64,000 nucleotides of DNA from Brevibacillus fortis (GTDB lineage: Bacteria > Bacillota > Bacilli > Brevibacillales > Brevibacillaceae). This document shows, in pieces, positions 27,396 through 37,256 of this stretch (positions within the stretch are counted from its first letter, which is position 1; each line of letters begins with the position of its first letter). A model generated the notes under the pieces. The model worked only from the letters and a program-made list of their open reading frames with translations. It ran no database searches and was not told the DNA's origin. A program made the position numbers and the translations under genes. The DNA lies in the NCBI RefSeq assembly GCF_003013395.1, contig NZ_PXZM01000012.1:230143-294142 (forward strand). Reading direction: 5' to 3'.

Positions 27396-29333
27396 CTATA
27401 AGACCGAGTCAATCGCTTCTTTCAAACGACGCGTAGCTTCTTTAATTGATATGCCTTGAATTTGTGTCGCAGCACCAGTGAGGTGACCGCCTCCACCAAG
27501 CAGTTCCATGATGGACTGAACATTGATGTCGCCCAGAGAACGTCCACTGATCAAGATCGTATCGTCGGATCGCTCTGCAACAACAAACGACGCCTGGATA
27601 CCTGACAAAGTGAGTAGCTGCTCAGCAGCTTGAGCCACCTGTACCTGCGTGTAATCCTCAGACGGATCGCCTATGGCAATCGCCATGTTGTCACGGTACG
27701 TTTCCGTATTCATGATGATTTTTGCCCGCTTCACATACTGCCCCAGATCTTCCTTCAACAGGCGCTGGACAGCCGCAGTATCGGCCCCGTTACGACGAAG
27801 GAACGACGCCGCTTCAAAGGTACGTGAACCTGTGCGGAAGGCAAAGCTTTTGGTATCCACCACAATCCCTGCTAACAGTGCCGTTGCAATCAGATTGTCG
27901 ATATTCAAGCGCTCGCTCTGATATTGCAGCAGCTCTGTGACAAGCTCGGCCGTCGAAGAAGCATACGGTTCCAGATACAAGAGTACTGGCTCGATGAACT
28001 CCTCCGAACGTCGATGGTGGTCAATCACCACAATTCGGCTCGTTTCCGTCAACAGCTTCGGCTCAATCACCAGCGATGGTCGATGCGTATCGACGACTAC
28101 CAGCAATGTGCGACCGGAGATGAGTCGAATCGCCTGTTCTGGCGTGATAAAGGTCTCTGCCAATTCTTCATTGGCATAAATCTCTTTCATCAAACGATCG
28201 ACAGAATGATTGCCCTCGTCCATGACGATATAAGCTGTTTTGTTGTGCAGCTGCACAGCCTTCAATACACCAAGTGATGCCCCGATGGAATCCATGTCAG
28301 GCTGTTTATGCCCCATGACGATGACGTGCTCCGCCTCATGAATGAGATCACGCAAAGCATGTGCAATGACACGAGCCCGGACGCGTGTCCGCTTTTCCAC
28401 CGCATTCGATTTCCCACCGTAGAAGGTGAGCTTGTTGCCAATTTTGACAGCGCACTGGTCGCCACCGCGCCCCAATGCGATATCCAAGCTTGATTGTGCC
28501 ATTTGTCCCAACTCAATGTAAGTGGTAGCGGCCGCTCCAACCCCGATACTGAGCGTAATCGGAATCTTGTTGTCAGCCGTCATCTCCCGTACCACATCGA
28601 GAATGTCAAATCGCGTTTCTTCTAATTTATCAAGTGCTTCCCGTTCCATCAGAGCCAAAAACTTGTCGGCCGTGATTCGGCGAAGATATATGCCATGTTT
28701 GTTGGCCCACTCTGTAATCACACCAGCCACGCTTGTAGAGAGCAGCGTACGGCTCTGATCATCCATGACTTGTCCAACCTCGTCCAAATTGTCGAGGTGA
28801 ATGATGGCAAGTGCAGCCTTTTCTCGATGGTAACGAGTCGTCAATTCTTTAAAGTCCGTAATGTCCTTGAAATACAAAAGACGCTCATCGGACCGCACAA
28901 TGACCTCGTATACCCGCTCGTTATAAGTAAACTCCAGCCGTTTTTGCTCCGGCTTCCAAGCCAGTTGGGGGAATACCTCTTGAAGGCTTTTCCCGATCAT
29001 GGATTCATCCCCGGACATATGCGTCATATACGGGTTTACCCACTCAATTGCCTTTTCCTCGTTGTATAAAAGAATTCCGATCGGCAGTTCCTGGATAACG
29101 CCTTCTCCCGCCTTCTTCACGCGATGGGTGACCGTCGCCAAGTACAGGCGCAAGTCTCGTTGGAACCCCTTTTCTGCTTGAAGAGCGTAAAGAACCAAGC
29201 CAATCAAGCAAATCATGCCGATCGCCCCGTACATCCAATGGAACAAGGTCAAAATCCCCAACAACAGCAAGCTAAAGCTGAGTGCCAGGACCATGTGCAT
29301 CCCGTACCAACGCTTTAACAGGAACTTGGGCAT
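27396..29333 (-). CDS. gdpP: Cyclic-di-AMP phosphodiesterase GdpP
   Basis: 645 residues: two transmembrane helices within about 12-52, a haem-type PAS (about 80-160), a degenerate GGDEF domain (170-300), then DHH-DHHA1. The metal ligands are visible in [13 protein letters not shown] (341-353), VVVDTHR and DHH (438-440), with [10 protein letters not shown] near the end. It hydrolyses c-di-AMP to pApA, setting potassium and wall homeostasis. It starts 4 bases after yybS ends and is followed by rplI, the conserved order. Confidence 0.96.
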   Translation of the reverse strand: MPKFLLKRWYGMHMVLALSFSLLLLGILTLFHWMYGAIGMICLIGLVLYALQAEKGFQRDLRLYLATVTHRVKKAGEGVIQELPIGILLYNEEKAIEWVNPYMTHMSGDESMIGKSLQEVFPQLAWKPEQKRLEFTYNERVYEVIVRSDERLLYFKDITDFKELTTRYHREKAALAIIHLDNLDEVGQVMDDQSRTLLSTSVAGVITEWANKHGIYLRRITADKFLALMEREALDKLEETRFDILDVVREMTADNKIPITLSIGVGAAATTYIELGQMAQSSLDIALGRGGDQCAVKIGNKLTFYGGKSNAVEKRTRVRARVIAHALRDLIHEAEHVIVMGHKQPDMDSIGASLGVLKAVQLHNKTAYIVMDEGNHSVDRLMKEIYANEELAETFITPEQAIRLISGRTLLVVVDTHRPSLVIEPKLLTETSRIVVIDHHRRSEEFIEPVLLYLEPYASSTAELVTELLQYQSERLNIDNLIATALLAGIVVDTKSFAFRTGSRTFEAASFLRRNGADTAAVQRLLKEDLGQYVKRAKIIMNTETYRDNMAIAIGDPSEDYTQVQVAQAAEQLLTLSGIQASFVVAERSDDTILISGRSLGDINVQSIMELLGGGGHLTGAATQIQGISIKEATRRLKEAIDSVL

Positions 29334-29337
29334 TTCC

Positions 29338-30246
29338 TCAGCCCCTCTTCACTCTTGTTTCCAGTTTTTCACGCAAACGAATTCCTAGGTCAAATATCCC
29401 TACTAGACTAAGTATAGTACTTAGGGGGGGAAAAATAAATAGACAGACAACGAGCACAGGAGTCAATCTCTTCCACCCGTACAAAAAGGCAGCAAATAGA
29501 CAAAAACTCAAGCCCTGCAAGACAAAAATAACATCTAGCATGACTTTCAGGTTCATCAGGGCGATTTCCCAAAATGTACCCTGCATGCTTTCAGCAAACA
29601 ACAAAAGACTGATCATCGCAATGAAGTAATAATAAAGCAATGATCGCGGGAAGCTCCATTCCCGAATCGGCTTCAATGATGGAATCGGTCTGTGCAGACG
29701 CCTTCCAAACAGACTCGCCAATCCATGATTAATAGCGCTAGATAAAAAGCTGAACAAGACGAGACTCGTAGGCAATACCATTTTACCCAGTGCAATGAGC
29801 TGATCAAACTGTTCTTTTGGCATCATCGGAGGACGTATTTTAGAAACCTCTTGCAAGACCGCATTAAAATCCACGTTCATTCCGAATGACAAGAATCCAA
29901 GATAAGAAACCACACCCAGAAAAGAGACACCAGCACCCGCCACAATGGCTGGTAAAGCCGCCTTCTTTTTCGCGTAAACAATCCCCATTACTGAACCCCA
30001 AGCGGCACTGTAAAAAGCGAGTGTGGCTTCGAGTGGACCGGTAATGATCCATCCTAGAACCGTAAAGGCCAACGTGGCCCACACCATGTTAGGTACTGTT
30101 CGATTTACAGCCAAAAGAATAAACGGCAGAGGTATCAAGAAGGTGACGAACATTCCCAGTACGGTATATGTACTAAGAAACAGCAGCACCAGTGCGATAC
30201 CCAACATAAGGGCATTTTCAGCCAAGTGTTTCGTTTTGGACGGCAT
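29338..30246 (-). CDS. yybS: YybS family membrane protein (DUF2232)
   Basis: 302 residues with about seven or eight hydrophobic helices; polytopic DUF2232 family, function unknown but consistently placed before gdpP. The architecture resembles ECF-transporter S components, which is only suggestive. GAGGTGCTGACATG supplies the ribosome-binding site. Confidence 0.88.
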   Translation of the reverse strand: MPSKTKHLAENALMLGIALVLLFLSTYTVLGMFVTFLIPLPFILLAVNRTVPNMVWATLAFTVLGWIITGPLEATLAFYSAAWGSVMGIVYAKKKAALPAIVAGAGVSFLGVVSYLGFLSFGMNVDFNAVLQEVSKIRPPMMPKEQFDQLIALGKMVLPTSLVLFSFLSSAINHGLASLFGRRLHRPIPSLKPIREWSFPRSLLYYYFIAMISLLLFAESMQGTFWEIALMNLKVMLDVIFVLQGLSFCLFAAFLYGWKRLTPVLVVCLFIFPPLSTILSLVGIFDLGIRLREKLETRVKRG

Positions 30247-30347
30247 GTCAGCACCTCATTATTCATATCTCATGTACACTTTCCATAGAAAACTATGGAA
30301 AAAAGAGGGCCACGCAATTGTGCCCCTCTTTGTATAGCTTTTGAAAA

Positions 30348-30578
30348 TTATTCAGCAGTGTAAGGCAACAGTGCTACTTGACGGGATCGCTTGATTGCGA
30401 TTGTCAATGCACGTTGATACTTCGCAGAAGTACCAGTTACACGACGTGGCAAGATTTTGCCGCGTTCGCTGATGAACTTTTTCAGCAAATCAATATCTTT
30501 ATAATCGATGTGCTTGATTTTGTTCACTTTAAAGAAGCATACTTTACGACGCTTATTAGGACGTCCTTTGCGTGCCAT
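30348..30578 (-). CDS. rpsR: Ribosomal protein S18
   Basis: 76 residues, with the typical [20 protein letters not shown] and [20 protein letters not shown] rRNA-binding helix. It pairs with S6 on the platform of the 30S subunit. Last of rpsF-ssb-rpsR. A hairpin follows (AAAGAGGGGC region at 30302-30330). Confidence 0.97.
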   Translation of the reverse strand: MARKGRPNKRRKVCFFKVNKIKHIDYKDIDLLKKFISERGKILPRRVTGTSAKYQRALTIAIKRSRQVALLPYTAE

Positions 30579-30618
30579 GATAGTCCCTCCCTCTTAGGAA
30601 TGTGAAAGTTATACGATA

Positions 30619-31098
30619 CTAGAACGGCAAGTCATCATCTGAAATGTTGATCGGCTTGCCTGCACTCGCGAAAGGATCACCAAACGGATCATAGTCATTA
30701 TTTCGTTGACCGGATGGTTTGTTACCGCCACCCATGCCCGGTCCTGGATCGTATCCCGAATTGTCTCCGCCGGATTCATTGCCTCGACCGCCCAAAAATT
30801 GAACGTTCTCCGCAACGACTTCCGTCACGTATACCTTTTTACCTTCTTTATTATCATAGGAACGTGTTTGCATACGTCCTTCGATGGCTGCTTGTCTACC
30901 TTTACGCAAATAGCTTGCGCACAGGTCGGCAAGTTTTTGCCAAGCGACAATGTTAATGAAGTCCGTTTCTTTCTCACCCGCTTGATTGGTGCGGGGACGA
31001 TTGACGGCCACAGTAAAAGTAGCAACGGCAACGCCATTTGGCGTGTAGCGAAGTTCAGGATCTTTCGTCAGGTTGCCGATGAGAATGACTTTATTCAT
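30619..31098 (-). CDS. ssb: Single-stranded DNA-binding protein
   Basis: 159 residues: an OB fold (1-105, [20 protein letters not shown]), a Gly/Asn-rich linker, and the acidic tip DDDLPF that recruits partner proteins. Lies between rpsF and rpsR, as across Firmicutes, so it is tied to the S6:S18 operon regulation. Confidence 0.97.
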   Translation of the reverse strand: MNKVILIGNLTKDPELRYTPNGVAVATFTVAVNRPRTNQAGEKETDFINIVAWQKLADLCASYLRKGRQAAIEGRMQTRSYDNKEGKKVYVTEVVAENVQFLGGRGNESGGDNSGYDPGPGMGGGNKPSGQRNNDYDPFGDPFASAGKPINISDDDLPF

Positions 31099-31127
31099 CT
31101 TGGTTCCCCCTCTGATCGCGACAATGA

Positions 31128-31415
31128 TTACTTCTCATCACGAACAAACATAAAGCGGATTACGTCGTCATTGATTTTCATCAGACGCTCAGCTTCCGCA
31201 ACAGCATCGGAGTTCGCTTTGAAGTTCATCAAAACGTAGTAACCTTCACGGAACTTGTTGATCTCGTACGCAAGACGACGTTTACCCATTTCTTGAAGCT
31301 TAGAGATTTCGCCACCATAGTTAGTTACAACATCGCTGTAACGAGCTACATTGGATTTTACTTTCTCTTCTTCAAGGTCTGGACGCAATACATACATTAC
31401 TTCGTATTGGCGCAT
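31128..31415 (-). CDS. rpsF: Ribosomal protein S6
   Basis: 95 residues, [19 protein letters not shown] onward; binds S18 and 16S rRNA. First gene of the operon. AAGGAGGTGAAAAGGT precedes ATG. A good sigma-A promoter and a candidate S6:S18 control element lie upstream. Confidence 0.97.
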
Positions 31416-31438
31416 ACCTTTTCACCTCCTTATGGACT

Positions 31439-31473
31439 TTAGCGGCCCTATTCGGGCAAGGAGCGAGTGCTAA
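31439..31473 (-). promoter_or_regulatory. Candidate S6:S18-binding leader element of rpsF
   Basis: On the minus strand, TTAGC pairs with GCTAA, enclosing CCC-GAATA-GGG. A CCG lies in the 3' side of the interior loop, the key feature of the known S6:S18 autoregulatory motif. It sits between the promoter and the rpsF start, where S6:S18 could repress translation of its own mRNA. Confidence 0.5.
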
Positions 31474-31519
31474 AACGAAACGCACAAAACATGCACTCCA
31501 TAAATACTCGCATTATCGT

Positions 31520-31548
31520 ATTATAGCAAACCGCCTAGCTCGAATCAA
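31520..31548 (-). promoter_or_regulatory. Sigma-A promoter of rpsF-ssb-rpsR
   Basis: On the minus strand TTGATT (31543-31548), a 17-base spacer and TATAAT (31520-31525). It gives a leader of about 100 bases to rpsF. Confidence 0.75.
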
Positions 31549-31558
31549 GAATTTCGTA

Positions 31559-32659
31559 CTAAACATTGAAGCGGAAATGCATAACATCTCCATCTGCCAC
31601 TACGTACTCTTTCCCTTCAAGACGGTACTTCCCACGTTCTCTCGCTACTGCTACGGAACCAGCATCTACCAGATGTTCATAAGCAATCACTTCGGCACGA
31701 ATGAATCCGCGCTCGAAATCGGTATGAATCACGCCTGCCGCACCTGGAGCCTTTGTACCCTGACGGATGGTCCAAGCGCGTACTTCTTGTACACCTGCTG
31801 TGAAATAAGTAACTAATCCCAACAGTTTGTAAGCAGCACGAATCAAGCGATCAAGACCAGACTCAGTAAGACCGAGTTCTTCCAAGAACATCTCTTTGTC
31901 TTCACCCTCGAGTTCAGCGATTTCCGCCTCTACCTTCGCGCTGATGACAACCACTTCTGCGCCTTCACTCGCTGCGTGTTCACGAACCGTCTGCACATGC
32001 GGGTTGGTGTCAGCATCGTTAATGCCGTCTTCTGCTACGTTGCACACGTACAGCATTGGCTTGATTGTCAGAAGATGCAGATCGCGAATCCATTTGCGCT
32101 CCTCGTCATCGAGTTCAACACTGCGAGCGGATTGGCCCTCTTCAAATGCAGCCTTCAATTTCTCCAGCACGTCCAGCTCTTGCTTGGATTCTTTGTCACC
32201 GGATTTCACCTTACGTGCAATACGGTCAATGCGACGATCAACAGAGTCCAGATCAGCAAAGATCAGCTCCAGATTGATTGTCTCAATATCACTCAGAGGA
32301 TCTACGCGACCAGCTACGTGCGTGATGTTCTCATCTTCAAAACAACGTACAACATGTGCAATCGCGTCCACTTCACGGATGTGTCCGAGGAACTGGTTAC
32401 CAAGACCCTCGCCTCTGCTCGCACCTTTTACCAAGCCAGCAATGTCCACGAATTCAAACGCTGTCGGAACTACCTTGTTCGGAACGACGATCTGTGTCAG
32501 CTTTTCCAGACGCTCGTCTGGCACCTCCACAATACCTACGTTAGGGTCAATCGTACAGAACGGATAGTTCGCCGATTCAGCACCCGCTTGTGTAATGGCA
32601 TTAAACAATGTCGATTTCCCTACGTTTGGAAGACCGACGATCCCGCAAGAAGCACCCAT
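31559..32659 (-). CDS. ychF: Redox-regulated ATPase YchF
   Basis: 366 residues, Obg-like. P-loop GLPNVGKST (8-16), G3 [10 protein letters not shown], a coiled-coil insertion and a C-terminal TGS domain ([15 protein letters not shown]). YchF prefers ATP to GTP, binds ribosomes and modulates oxidative-stress responses. GGAGTG lies upstream of the start. Confidence 0.96.
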   Translation of the reverse strand: MGASCGIVGLPNVGKSTLFNAITQAGAESANYPFCTIDPNVGIVEVPDERLEKLTQIVVPNKVVPTAFEFVDIAGLVKGASRGEGLGNQFLGHIREVDAIAHVVRCFEDENITHVAGRVDPLSDIETINLELIFADLDSVDRRIDRIARKVKSGDKESKQELDVLEKLKAAFEEGQSARSVELDDEERKWIRDLHLLTIKPMLYVCNVAEDGINDADTNPHVQTVREHAASEGAEVVVISAKVEAEIAELEGEDKEMFLEELGLTESGLDRLIRAAYKLLGLVTYFTAGVQEVRAWTIRQGTKAPGAAGVIHTDFERGFIRAEVIAYEHLVDAGSVAVARERGKYRLEGKEYVVADGDVMHFRFNV

Positions 32660-32873
32660 CTATATACACTCCTTTATCATCATCCTGATATCCTTTTAAG
32701 TATATAGATTTGGTTTTCAGATTACAATTGTCTCCTTGTGGAAGCTTTGTTTCACTTGTCTCCTCCTGTGCTCATCATAGCTTCAGGTGGTGGGACAAAA
32801 AAAGAAATGCTAGACTAGACAAACAGAATCTATTTGCTACGGTAAAATGAAAGGTAACGAGGTGACTACAAAA

Positions 32874-33497
32874 ATGAAGCTCTTACTTCTCGGTGCAACT
32901 GGTCGCGTAGGGAGTCATATCCTAGACTATGCATTAAAAGATGGGCATGAAATAACCGTTCTCGTTCGCTCAGCAGACAAGCTCCTTCATTTGGCTTCTG
33001 AAAATGTGCGTGTCCTGACCGGAAATGTTCTCGATCAAAAGGATGTTGAATCAGCCATGCGTGGAGTTAACGCGGTCATTAGCGCCCTCGGGACAGATAA
33101 AGCAACGACGTTATCCGAGGGGATTCCCTATATTATTGAAGCAATGAAGCGAGAAGGCGTTTCACGGATTATTACGGTGGGCACCGCCGGCATCTTGCAA
33201 AGCAGGGTTTCTCCTGACCTGCTCCGCTATCAATCCAGTGAGTCCAGACAAAAATTGACGCGTGCTGCTGAGGAACATCACAAGGCATACTCGCTCTTGG
33301 AACAGTCCGAGCTCGATTGGACCATTGTATGTCCGACCTATTTGCCCGATGGCGTGTATACGGGCACTTACCGGGTCGAAGTTCACCAATTGCCTGTGGA
33401 TGGGATGCAAATATCCGTGCCGGATACAGCCGAGTTTACGTATCAGCAGCTTTCTTCTTCCGAATACATGCAAGCGCGAGTCGGCATTGCCTATTAA
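32874..33497 (+). CDS. NAD(P)-binding atypical SDR protein
   Basis: 207 residues from ATG 32874 (ACGAGGTG upstream; an earlier ATG at 32847 has a poorer site). Rossmann motif GATGRVGSH (7-15) binds NAD(P), followed by VISALGTDK and TVGTAGIL typical of NmrA/YwnB-like oxidoreductase-related proteins. The substrate is unknown. Monocistronic; shares a bidirectional terminator with pepF. Confidence 0.85.
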   Translation: MKLLLLGATGRVGSHILDYALKDGHEITVLVRSADKLLHLASENVRVLTGNVLDQKDVESAMRGVNAVISALGTDKATTLSEGIPYIIEAMKREGVSRIITVGTAGILQSRVSPDLLRYQSSESRQKLTRAAEEHHKAYSLLEQSELDWTIVCPTYLPDGVYTGTYRVEVHQLPVDGMQISVPDTAEFTYQQLSSSEYMQARVGIAY

Positions 33498-33514
33498 ATA
33501 GATACAGGAAAAAT

Positions 33515-33551
33515 ACAGGCCCCCTATCCGTAATGGAAGGGAGCCTGTTTT
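33515..33551. terminator. Bidirectional terminator
   Basis: ACAGGCCCCCT pairs with AGGGAGCCTGT. It separates the convergent NAD(P)-binding gene and the oligopeptidase gene. Confidence 0.75.
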
Positions 33552-33567
33552 GCTTCTATGCGTTTCT

Positions 33568-35478
33568 TTACTTCTCGTTCACCAGCTTTTCCAGCTCATT
33601 CAATGTCTCTTCGAAAATTTCCATTGCTTGCTCGATTGGCTGGGACGTCGACATGTCCACACCTGCTGCTTTTAGCACCTCGATAGGCGGAGCAGAGTTA
33701 CCCGCTTCGAGGAAGTTTTTGCGAACACGGTCCACTGCTGGCTGACCTTCATCCATGATTTGCTTCGCTAATGCTTGTGCAGCGGCAAAGCTCGTCGAGT
33801 ACTGATAGACGTAGTATTTATAGTTGTAGAAATGGCTCACACGTGCCCATTCCATACCGATTTCCTCATCAGAAACCATGTCTTTTCCGTAGTACTTTTT
33901 GTTGATATCGAGGTATATCTTCTTAATCGCTTCCGCATTCAGAGATTCCCCTGCTTGCTCCTTTTCGTGAATCGCTCTCTCAAACTCCGCGAATTGCGTC
34001 TGACGGAACAGCGTGGAACGGAAGTTTTCCAGATAGTGATTCAAGAGATACATCTTCTCTTCTTTCGTCTTCGCCTTCGCGTACATGCTCTTGAACAGCA
34101 GTGTTTCATTCATGGTAGAAGCCACTTCTGCCGTGAAAATTGGGTAGTTGGACGAAATGTACGGCTGGTTTTTATTCGTGTAATACGACTGCATGGCGTG
34201 TCCCATTTCATGTGCGATGGTATACACATCATCAAGCGTACCTTGGTGATTCAACAGTACATACGGATGTGTATCATAAGCACCCCATTGGTAAGCACCC
34301 GTGCGCTTGTCATCGGTGGAATAGACATCTACCCAGCCGCCATCGAGACCTTCAGACATTGCCTTCACATAGTCATCACCCATTACCTGTAACCCATCAA
34401 CCACGATTTTCTTTCCTTCGTCGAAGGAAATATATTTGTCATCAGATGGAACGATCGGCACGTAAATGTCGTACATGTGCAATTCCTTCACGCCAAGCAT
34501 TTTCTTTTTCAAGGAAATGTAGCGATGCAGCAATGGCAGATTGTCATTCACTGTGTCAATCAGCTCATCATACACCTTCGTCGGTACGTTGTTCGGTGTC
34601 AGGCTTGCTTCCAGCGCAGAATCGTAATTACGTACAGCTGCGTAGAAATTATCGCCCTTCACTTTTGCAGCCAACGTCGATGCAAACGAATCTTGGAAAT
34701 TGATCAGTGCACTATAGTACGCCTTGAACGCTTCTCTGCGCACATTTTGATCCTTGCTTTCCAGATAGGAAATAAAATTAGCACGAGTCAACTGTACTTC
34801 TTTGCCTGTCTCGTCTTTGATTTTAGGGAACCTCACGTCTTTTGACAGCATGCTGTAAATGTTGGTCGGTGCACCGCCCAACGGAGACGATTTCGCCAAG
34901 AGCTGCTCCATATCAGCAGAGAGTGAGTACGGCTTCGTTCTCAGCATGTCTTCGATAAACAGCTTGTAAGGCTCTAGTTCCTTTTCGGACAGCAAGCTCT
35001 TTAGTTTGTCATCGGGAATCGCAACGATTTCAGGCTGTACCCACGAGGTTTTTTCTGTGACAAGCGTGTACATTTTCTCACCGCGGTCTCCCAGCTTTTG
35101 CAGATCAGGATTCGCGGAGTTTACATCGAGAGACATGTTTCCGTAAACGTATGCTTTGTCATTTAAGCGCATCAACTCAACGTAGTCGTCGAATGCCGCC
35201 TGCATCGCAGCAGAAGATGTACCCAACTTGCCTTGGTGCTTCGTGAAAGCGTTTGCCAAAGATTCAACCTTAGCAACATCCTTTTCCCATTCCTTAACAG
35301 TCGGATAAATATGATCCAGCTTCCACTTGTAGGCATCCGGGATCTCAGCGCGAGTTTGATAAGAAGGCTTCTCAGCAGCAAGAGCTACCGCCTGCGTGCT
35401 GTAAGGAATGAATGGTACGGATACTGTCGATAATGCAATGGCTAAAGCCGTAACTGATGCAAATACTTGCTTCTTCAA
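33568..35478 (-). CDS. pepF: Secreted oligoendopeptidase F (M3 family)
   Basis: 636 residues. A signal peptide (MKKQVFASVTALAIALSTVS, cleavage likely near ALAAEK at about 35) precedes an M3B peptidase with the zinc motif HEMGH in YTIAHEMGHAMQ. PepF proteins are usually cytosolic, so the export signal is notable; this one would trim peptides outside the cell. The start has AAGGGGCGATTGAG upstream. Its upstream region carries a cluster of DnaA boxes. Confidence 0.93.
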   Translation of the reverse strand: MKKQVFASVTALAIALSTVSVPFIPYSTQAVALAAEKPSYQTRAEIPDAYKWKLDHIYPTVKEWEKDVAKVESLANAFTKHQGKLGTSSAAMQAAFDDYVELMRLNDKAYVYGNMSLDVNSANPDLQKLGDRGEKMYTLVTEKTSWVQPEIVAIPDDKLKSLLSEKELEPYKLFIEDMLRTKPYSLSADMEQLLAKSSPLGGAPTNIYSMLSKDVRFPKIKDETGKEVQLTRANFISYLESKDQNVRREAFKAYYSALINFQDSFASTLAAKVKGDNFYAAVRNYDSALEASLTPNNVPTKVYDELIDTVNDNLPLLHRYISLKKKMLGVKELHMYDIYVPIVPSDDKYISFDEGKKIVVDGLQVMGDDYVKAMSEGLDGGWVDVYSTDDKRTGAYQWGAYDTHPYVLLNHQGTLDDVYTIAHEMGHAMQSYYTNKNQPYISSNYPIFTAEVASTMNETLLFKSMYAKAKTKEEKMYLLNHYLENFRSTLFRQTQFAEFERAIHEKEQAGESLNAEAIKKIYLDINKKYYGKDMVSDEEIGMEWARVSHFYNYKYYVYQYSTSFAAAQALAKQIMDEGQPAVDRVRKNFLEAGNSAPPIEVLKAAGVDMSTSQPIEQAMEIFEETLNELEKLVNEK

Positions 35479-35601
35479 ATCTCAATCGCCCCTTTTCTTC
35501 TATCTATTTTTGCCAAATTATAAGTGTGTAATTATATTTTTACCTACCAAATTCCTTCTTATTAATAAAAATTTTTAAAATATTCAATAACAACCGTCAA
35601 T

Positions 35602-35741
35602 TTATCCAGAGAAAATCGCCTTTTGTGGATAACTCTGTGGATAAGTATTTATTAACAACTTTCTTTTCCCCAAATCGTTTGCAGACACTCTTTTTCTTCG
35701 CAAAAAGTTGTCCACATTTTCTGTGGATATACTGTGAATAA
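35602..35741. other. DnaA-box cluster outside oriC
   Basis: Two perfect boxes TGTGGATAA lie in tandem (35624-35632, 35636-35644). Four one-mismatch boxes are at 35602-35610, 35708-35716, 35722-35730 and 35733-35741. Two more lie to the right: TTATCCACT at 36161 and a perfect box at 36481-36489. This is a DnaA-binding cluster about 19 kb from oriC, in the gap between pepF and the YjcZ gene. A role in titrating DnaA or in gene control is inferred. Confidence 0.7.
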
Positions 35742-35834
35742 CTTATTTTCCTTGGAACCAGGGCATCCGCCTATACCTCGTAGTGGGTTCCTACATAGCA
35801 TGAGTATTGAAACTACGGTAGGAGGTGTTAGCAA

Positions 35835-35921
35835 GTGGGTATCTTTAACGGCTTCGACGATTTCGCGCTGATCTTGGTTCTGTTCATCCTTCTCGTTATC
35901 GTAGGTTGCGACTGCGACTAA
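35835..35921 (+). CDS. YjcZ-family sporulation peptide
   Basis: A 28-residue peptide, MGIFNGFDDFALILVLFILL followed by VIVGCDCD. It starts at GTG 35835, seven bases after a perfect AGGAGGTG. A Gly/Phe-rich head, one hydrophobic helix with FALILVLFILL, and a final Cys pair are the YjcZ (sporulation protein) pattern. It is probably an inner-membrane or spore-layer peptide made late in sporulation. A GAAGGTAAG/CTTACCTTC hairpin follows at 35949-35983. Confidence 0.8.
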   Translation: MGIFNGFDDFALILVLFILLVIVGCDCD

Positions 35922-36084
35922 CCTACTCCGCTGCCATCCAGCCTATCTGAAGGTAAGCTTGCATCCTCAGCAGCCTTACCTTCTCCATTGCACATAGATC
36001 ATAACCAGGCGATGCAGCCCAGGGATAATGATCAGTCATAACCTAAGTACCATCACCGGGAGATACATTTGATCGTACAAAAGG

Positions 36085-36124
36085 AAAAAGGATGCGCCTT
36101 TATTGGCTGCATCCTTTTTTTTAC
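36085..36124. terminator. Bidirectional terminator
   Basis: AAGGATGC/GCATCCTT stem with A-rich left and T9 right flank. It ends the minus-strand Ig-like gene and guards against plus-strand read-through. Confidence 0.7.
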
Positions 36125-36137
36125 CCACATGCTTGGA

Positions 36138-36917
36138 CTATTTAGACCCGGTCTGAAAAGTTATCCACTGCGCTTGATTGTGATTACCTGCTGTGTCCTT
36201 TACCAAACCCGTAATGAGGCTTACCTGATATCTCGTATGTGGCTGCCATTTTCCTTTTGGCTTCACAGACAACATCCGCTTACTTTTGTTCCAGGTAGCT
36301 GTATGGGGAACGATAGCCCCTTTTTCATCTGTCACACGAACTAACGGTCCGGCCGTTTTGCTGGAGAGTACTCCGCCACCAACTAAAATAATCTCCTCCG
36401 CAAACTGGAGTGTCACTTTATCCTGGAGCCTTACATTTTTAGCCCCGTGACCAGGCAACATGACCGCTTGCGGAGAGATGTTATCCACAGGTTGTTTCGT
36501 TTGAAACGTGCTGGTTAGCTCTGGATTCAAATTGCCTCGCTGATCCTTCACTTTTTTAGCCATCAGGCTTACTCGATAGGACGCCCCTGCTTCCAGATTT
36601 CCTTCCGGATCAATCATTATGCTTCGATTGGTTTTGTTCCATTTTGCCGTAAAACGAACCTTCTTTTTTTTCGCATCCGTGAGCGAAATGATCGAGAGAC
36701 CAGATTTGTCGGAGAGCTCTTGACCATTTTTTAACGAAACCGGCCCCGAAAATGTCAGTGTAATGATTTGATCCGGGTCAATTTCCGCCGATTTGTCAGC
36801 CGGGGATATTGTCACTCCCCATTCGTTCGCCGACTTTGCCCACGCTCCCTGTGATGGAACTAGGAAAAGCGCAAGCACTACTACCCATTGCAACCACCGA
36901 ACACTCATCTTTTTCAT
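36138..36917 (-). CDS. Secreted protein with two SbsA Ig-like (Big_5) domains
   Basis: 259 residues from ATG 36917 (GGGAGGGG upstream). Signal peptide MKKMSVRWLQWVVVLALFLV, with cleavage likely after SQGAWA. Two repeats share the pattern ISP..(D/K)...L.F...I followed by W-N-K-S/T-x-R, and (Y/T)RYQVSLITGLVKD-type ends. They match the SbsA Ig-like fold of S-layer-associated proteins. There is no catalytic domain; probably a cell-envelope adhesion or spacer protein. A perfect DnaA box lies inside it (36481-36489). Confidence 0.82.
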   Translation of the reverse strand: MKKMSVRWLQWVVVLALFLVPSQGAWAKSANEWGVTISPADKSAEIDPDQIITLTFSGPVSLKNGQELSDKSGLSIISLTDAKKKKVRFTAKWNKTNRSIMIDPEGNLEAGASYRVSLMAKKVKDQRGNLNPELTSTFQTKQPVDNISPQAVMLPGHGAKNVRLQDKVTLQFAEEIILVGGGVLSSKTAGPLVRVTDEKGAIVPHTATWNKSKRMLSVKPKGKWQPHTRYQVSLITGLVKDTAGNHNQAQWITFQTGSK

Positions 36918-37031
36918 CGAACCCCTCCCGTCTAAAACGACAAAGCCGCTTCCTGAAGCAAATAAACGTGTCTCTTCATCGTTTACAGGCATTGTAGAAA
37001 AAGACAGATGGGTTGATCAAAGAAATATGAA

Positions 37032-37241
37032 CTATGCTTGCGGTTCTTCCTCCGCGCGAATCAATATTTTTTTCAGTTTGCGTTCAAATTCTAGTCGTCC
37101 AATCATCACGCTATGATCACAACCCGTACATTTGATTCTCACATCCATGCCCATGCGTATGACCTTCCACGCATTCGTGCCACATGGATGTGGCTTTTTC
37201 ATCTGTACGACATCCCCCAGTCCAAATTGCTTACGTTCCAT
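37032..37241 (-). CDS. yyzM: DUF951 protein (YyzM)
   Basis: 69 residues with VQMKKPHPCGTNAWKVIRMG, CTGC and RLEFERKLKKIL, the full DUF951 signature; the Cys residues probably bind metal. Function unknown. Normally near ychF, mscS and parB in Firmicutes, as here. It starts 15 bases after mscS ends. Confidence 0.9.
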   Translation of the reverse strand: MERKQFGLGDVVQMKKPHPCGTNAWKVIRMGMDVRIKCTGCDHSVMIGRLEFERKLKKILIRAEEEPQA

Positions 37242-37256
37242 TTCTCTTTCTCCTCT

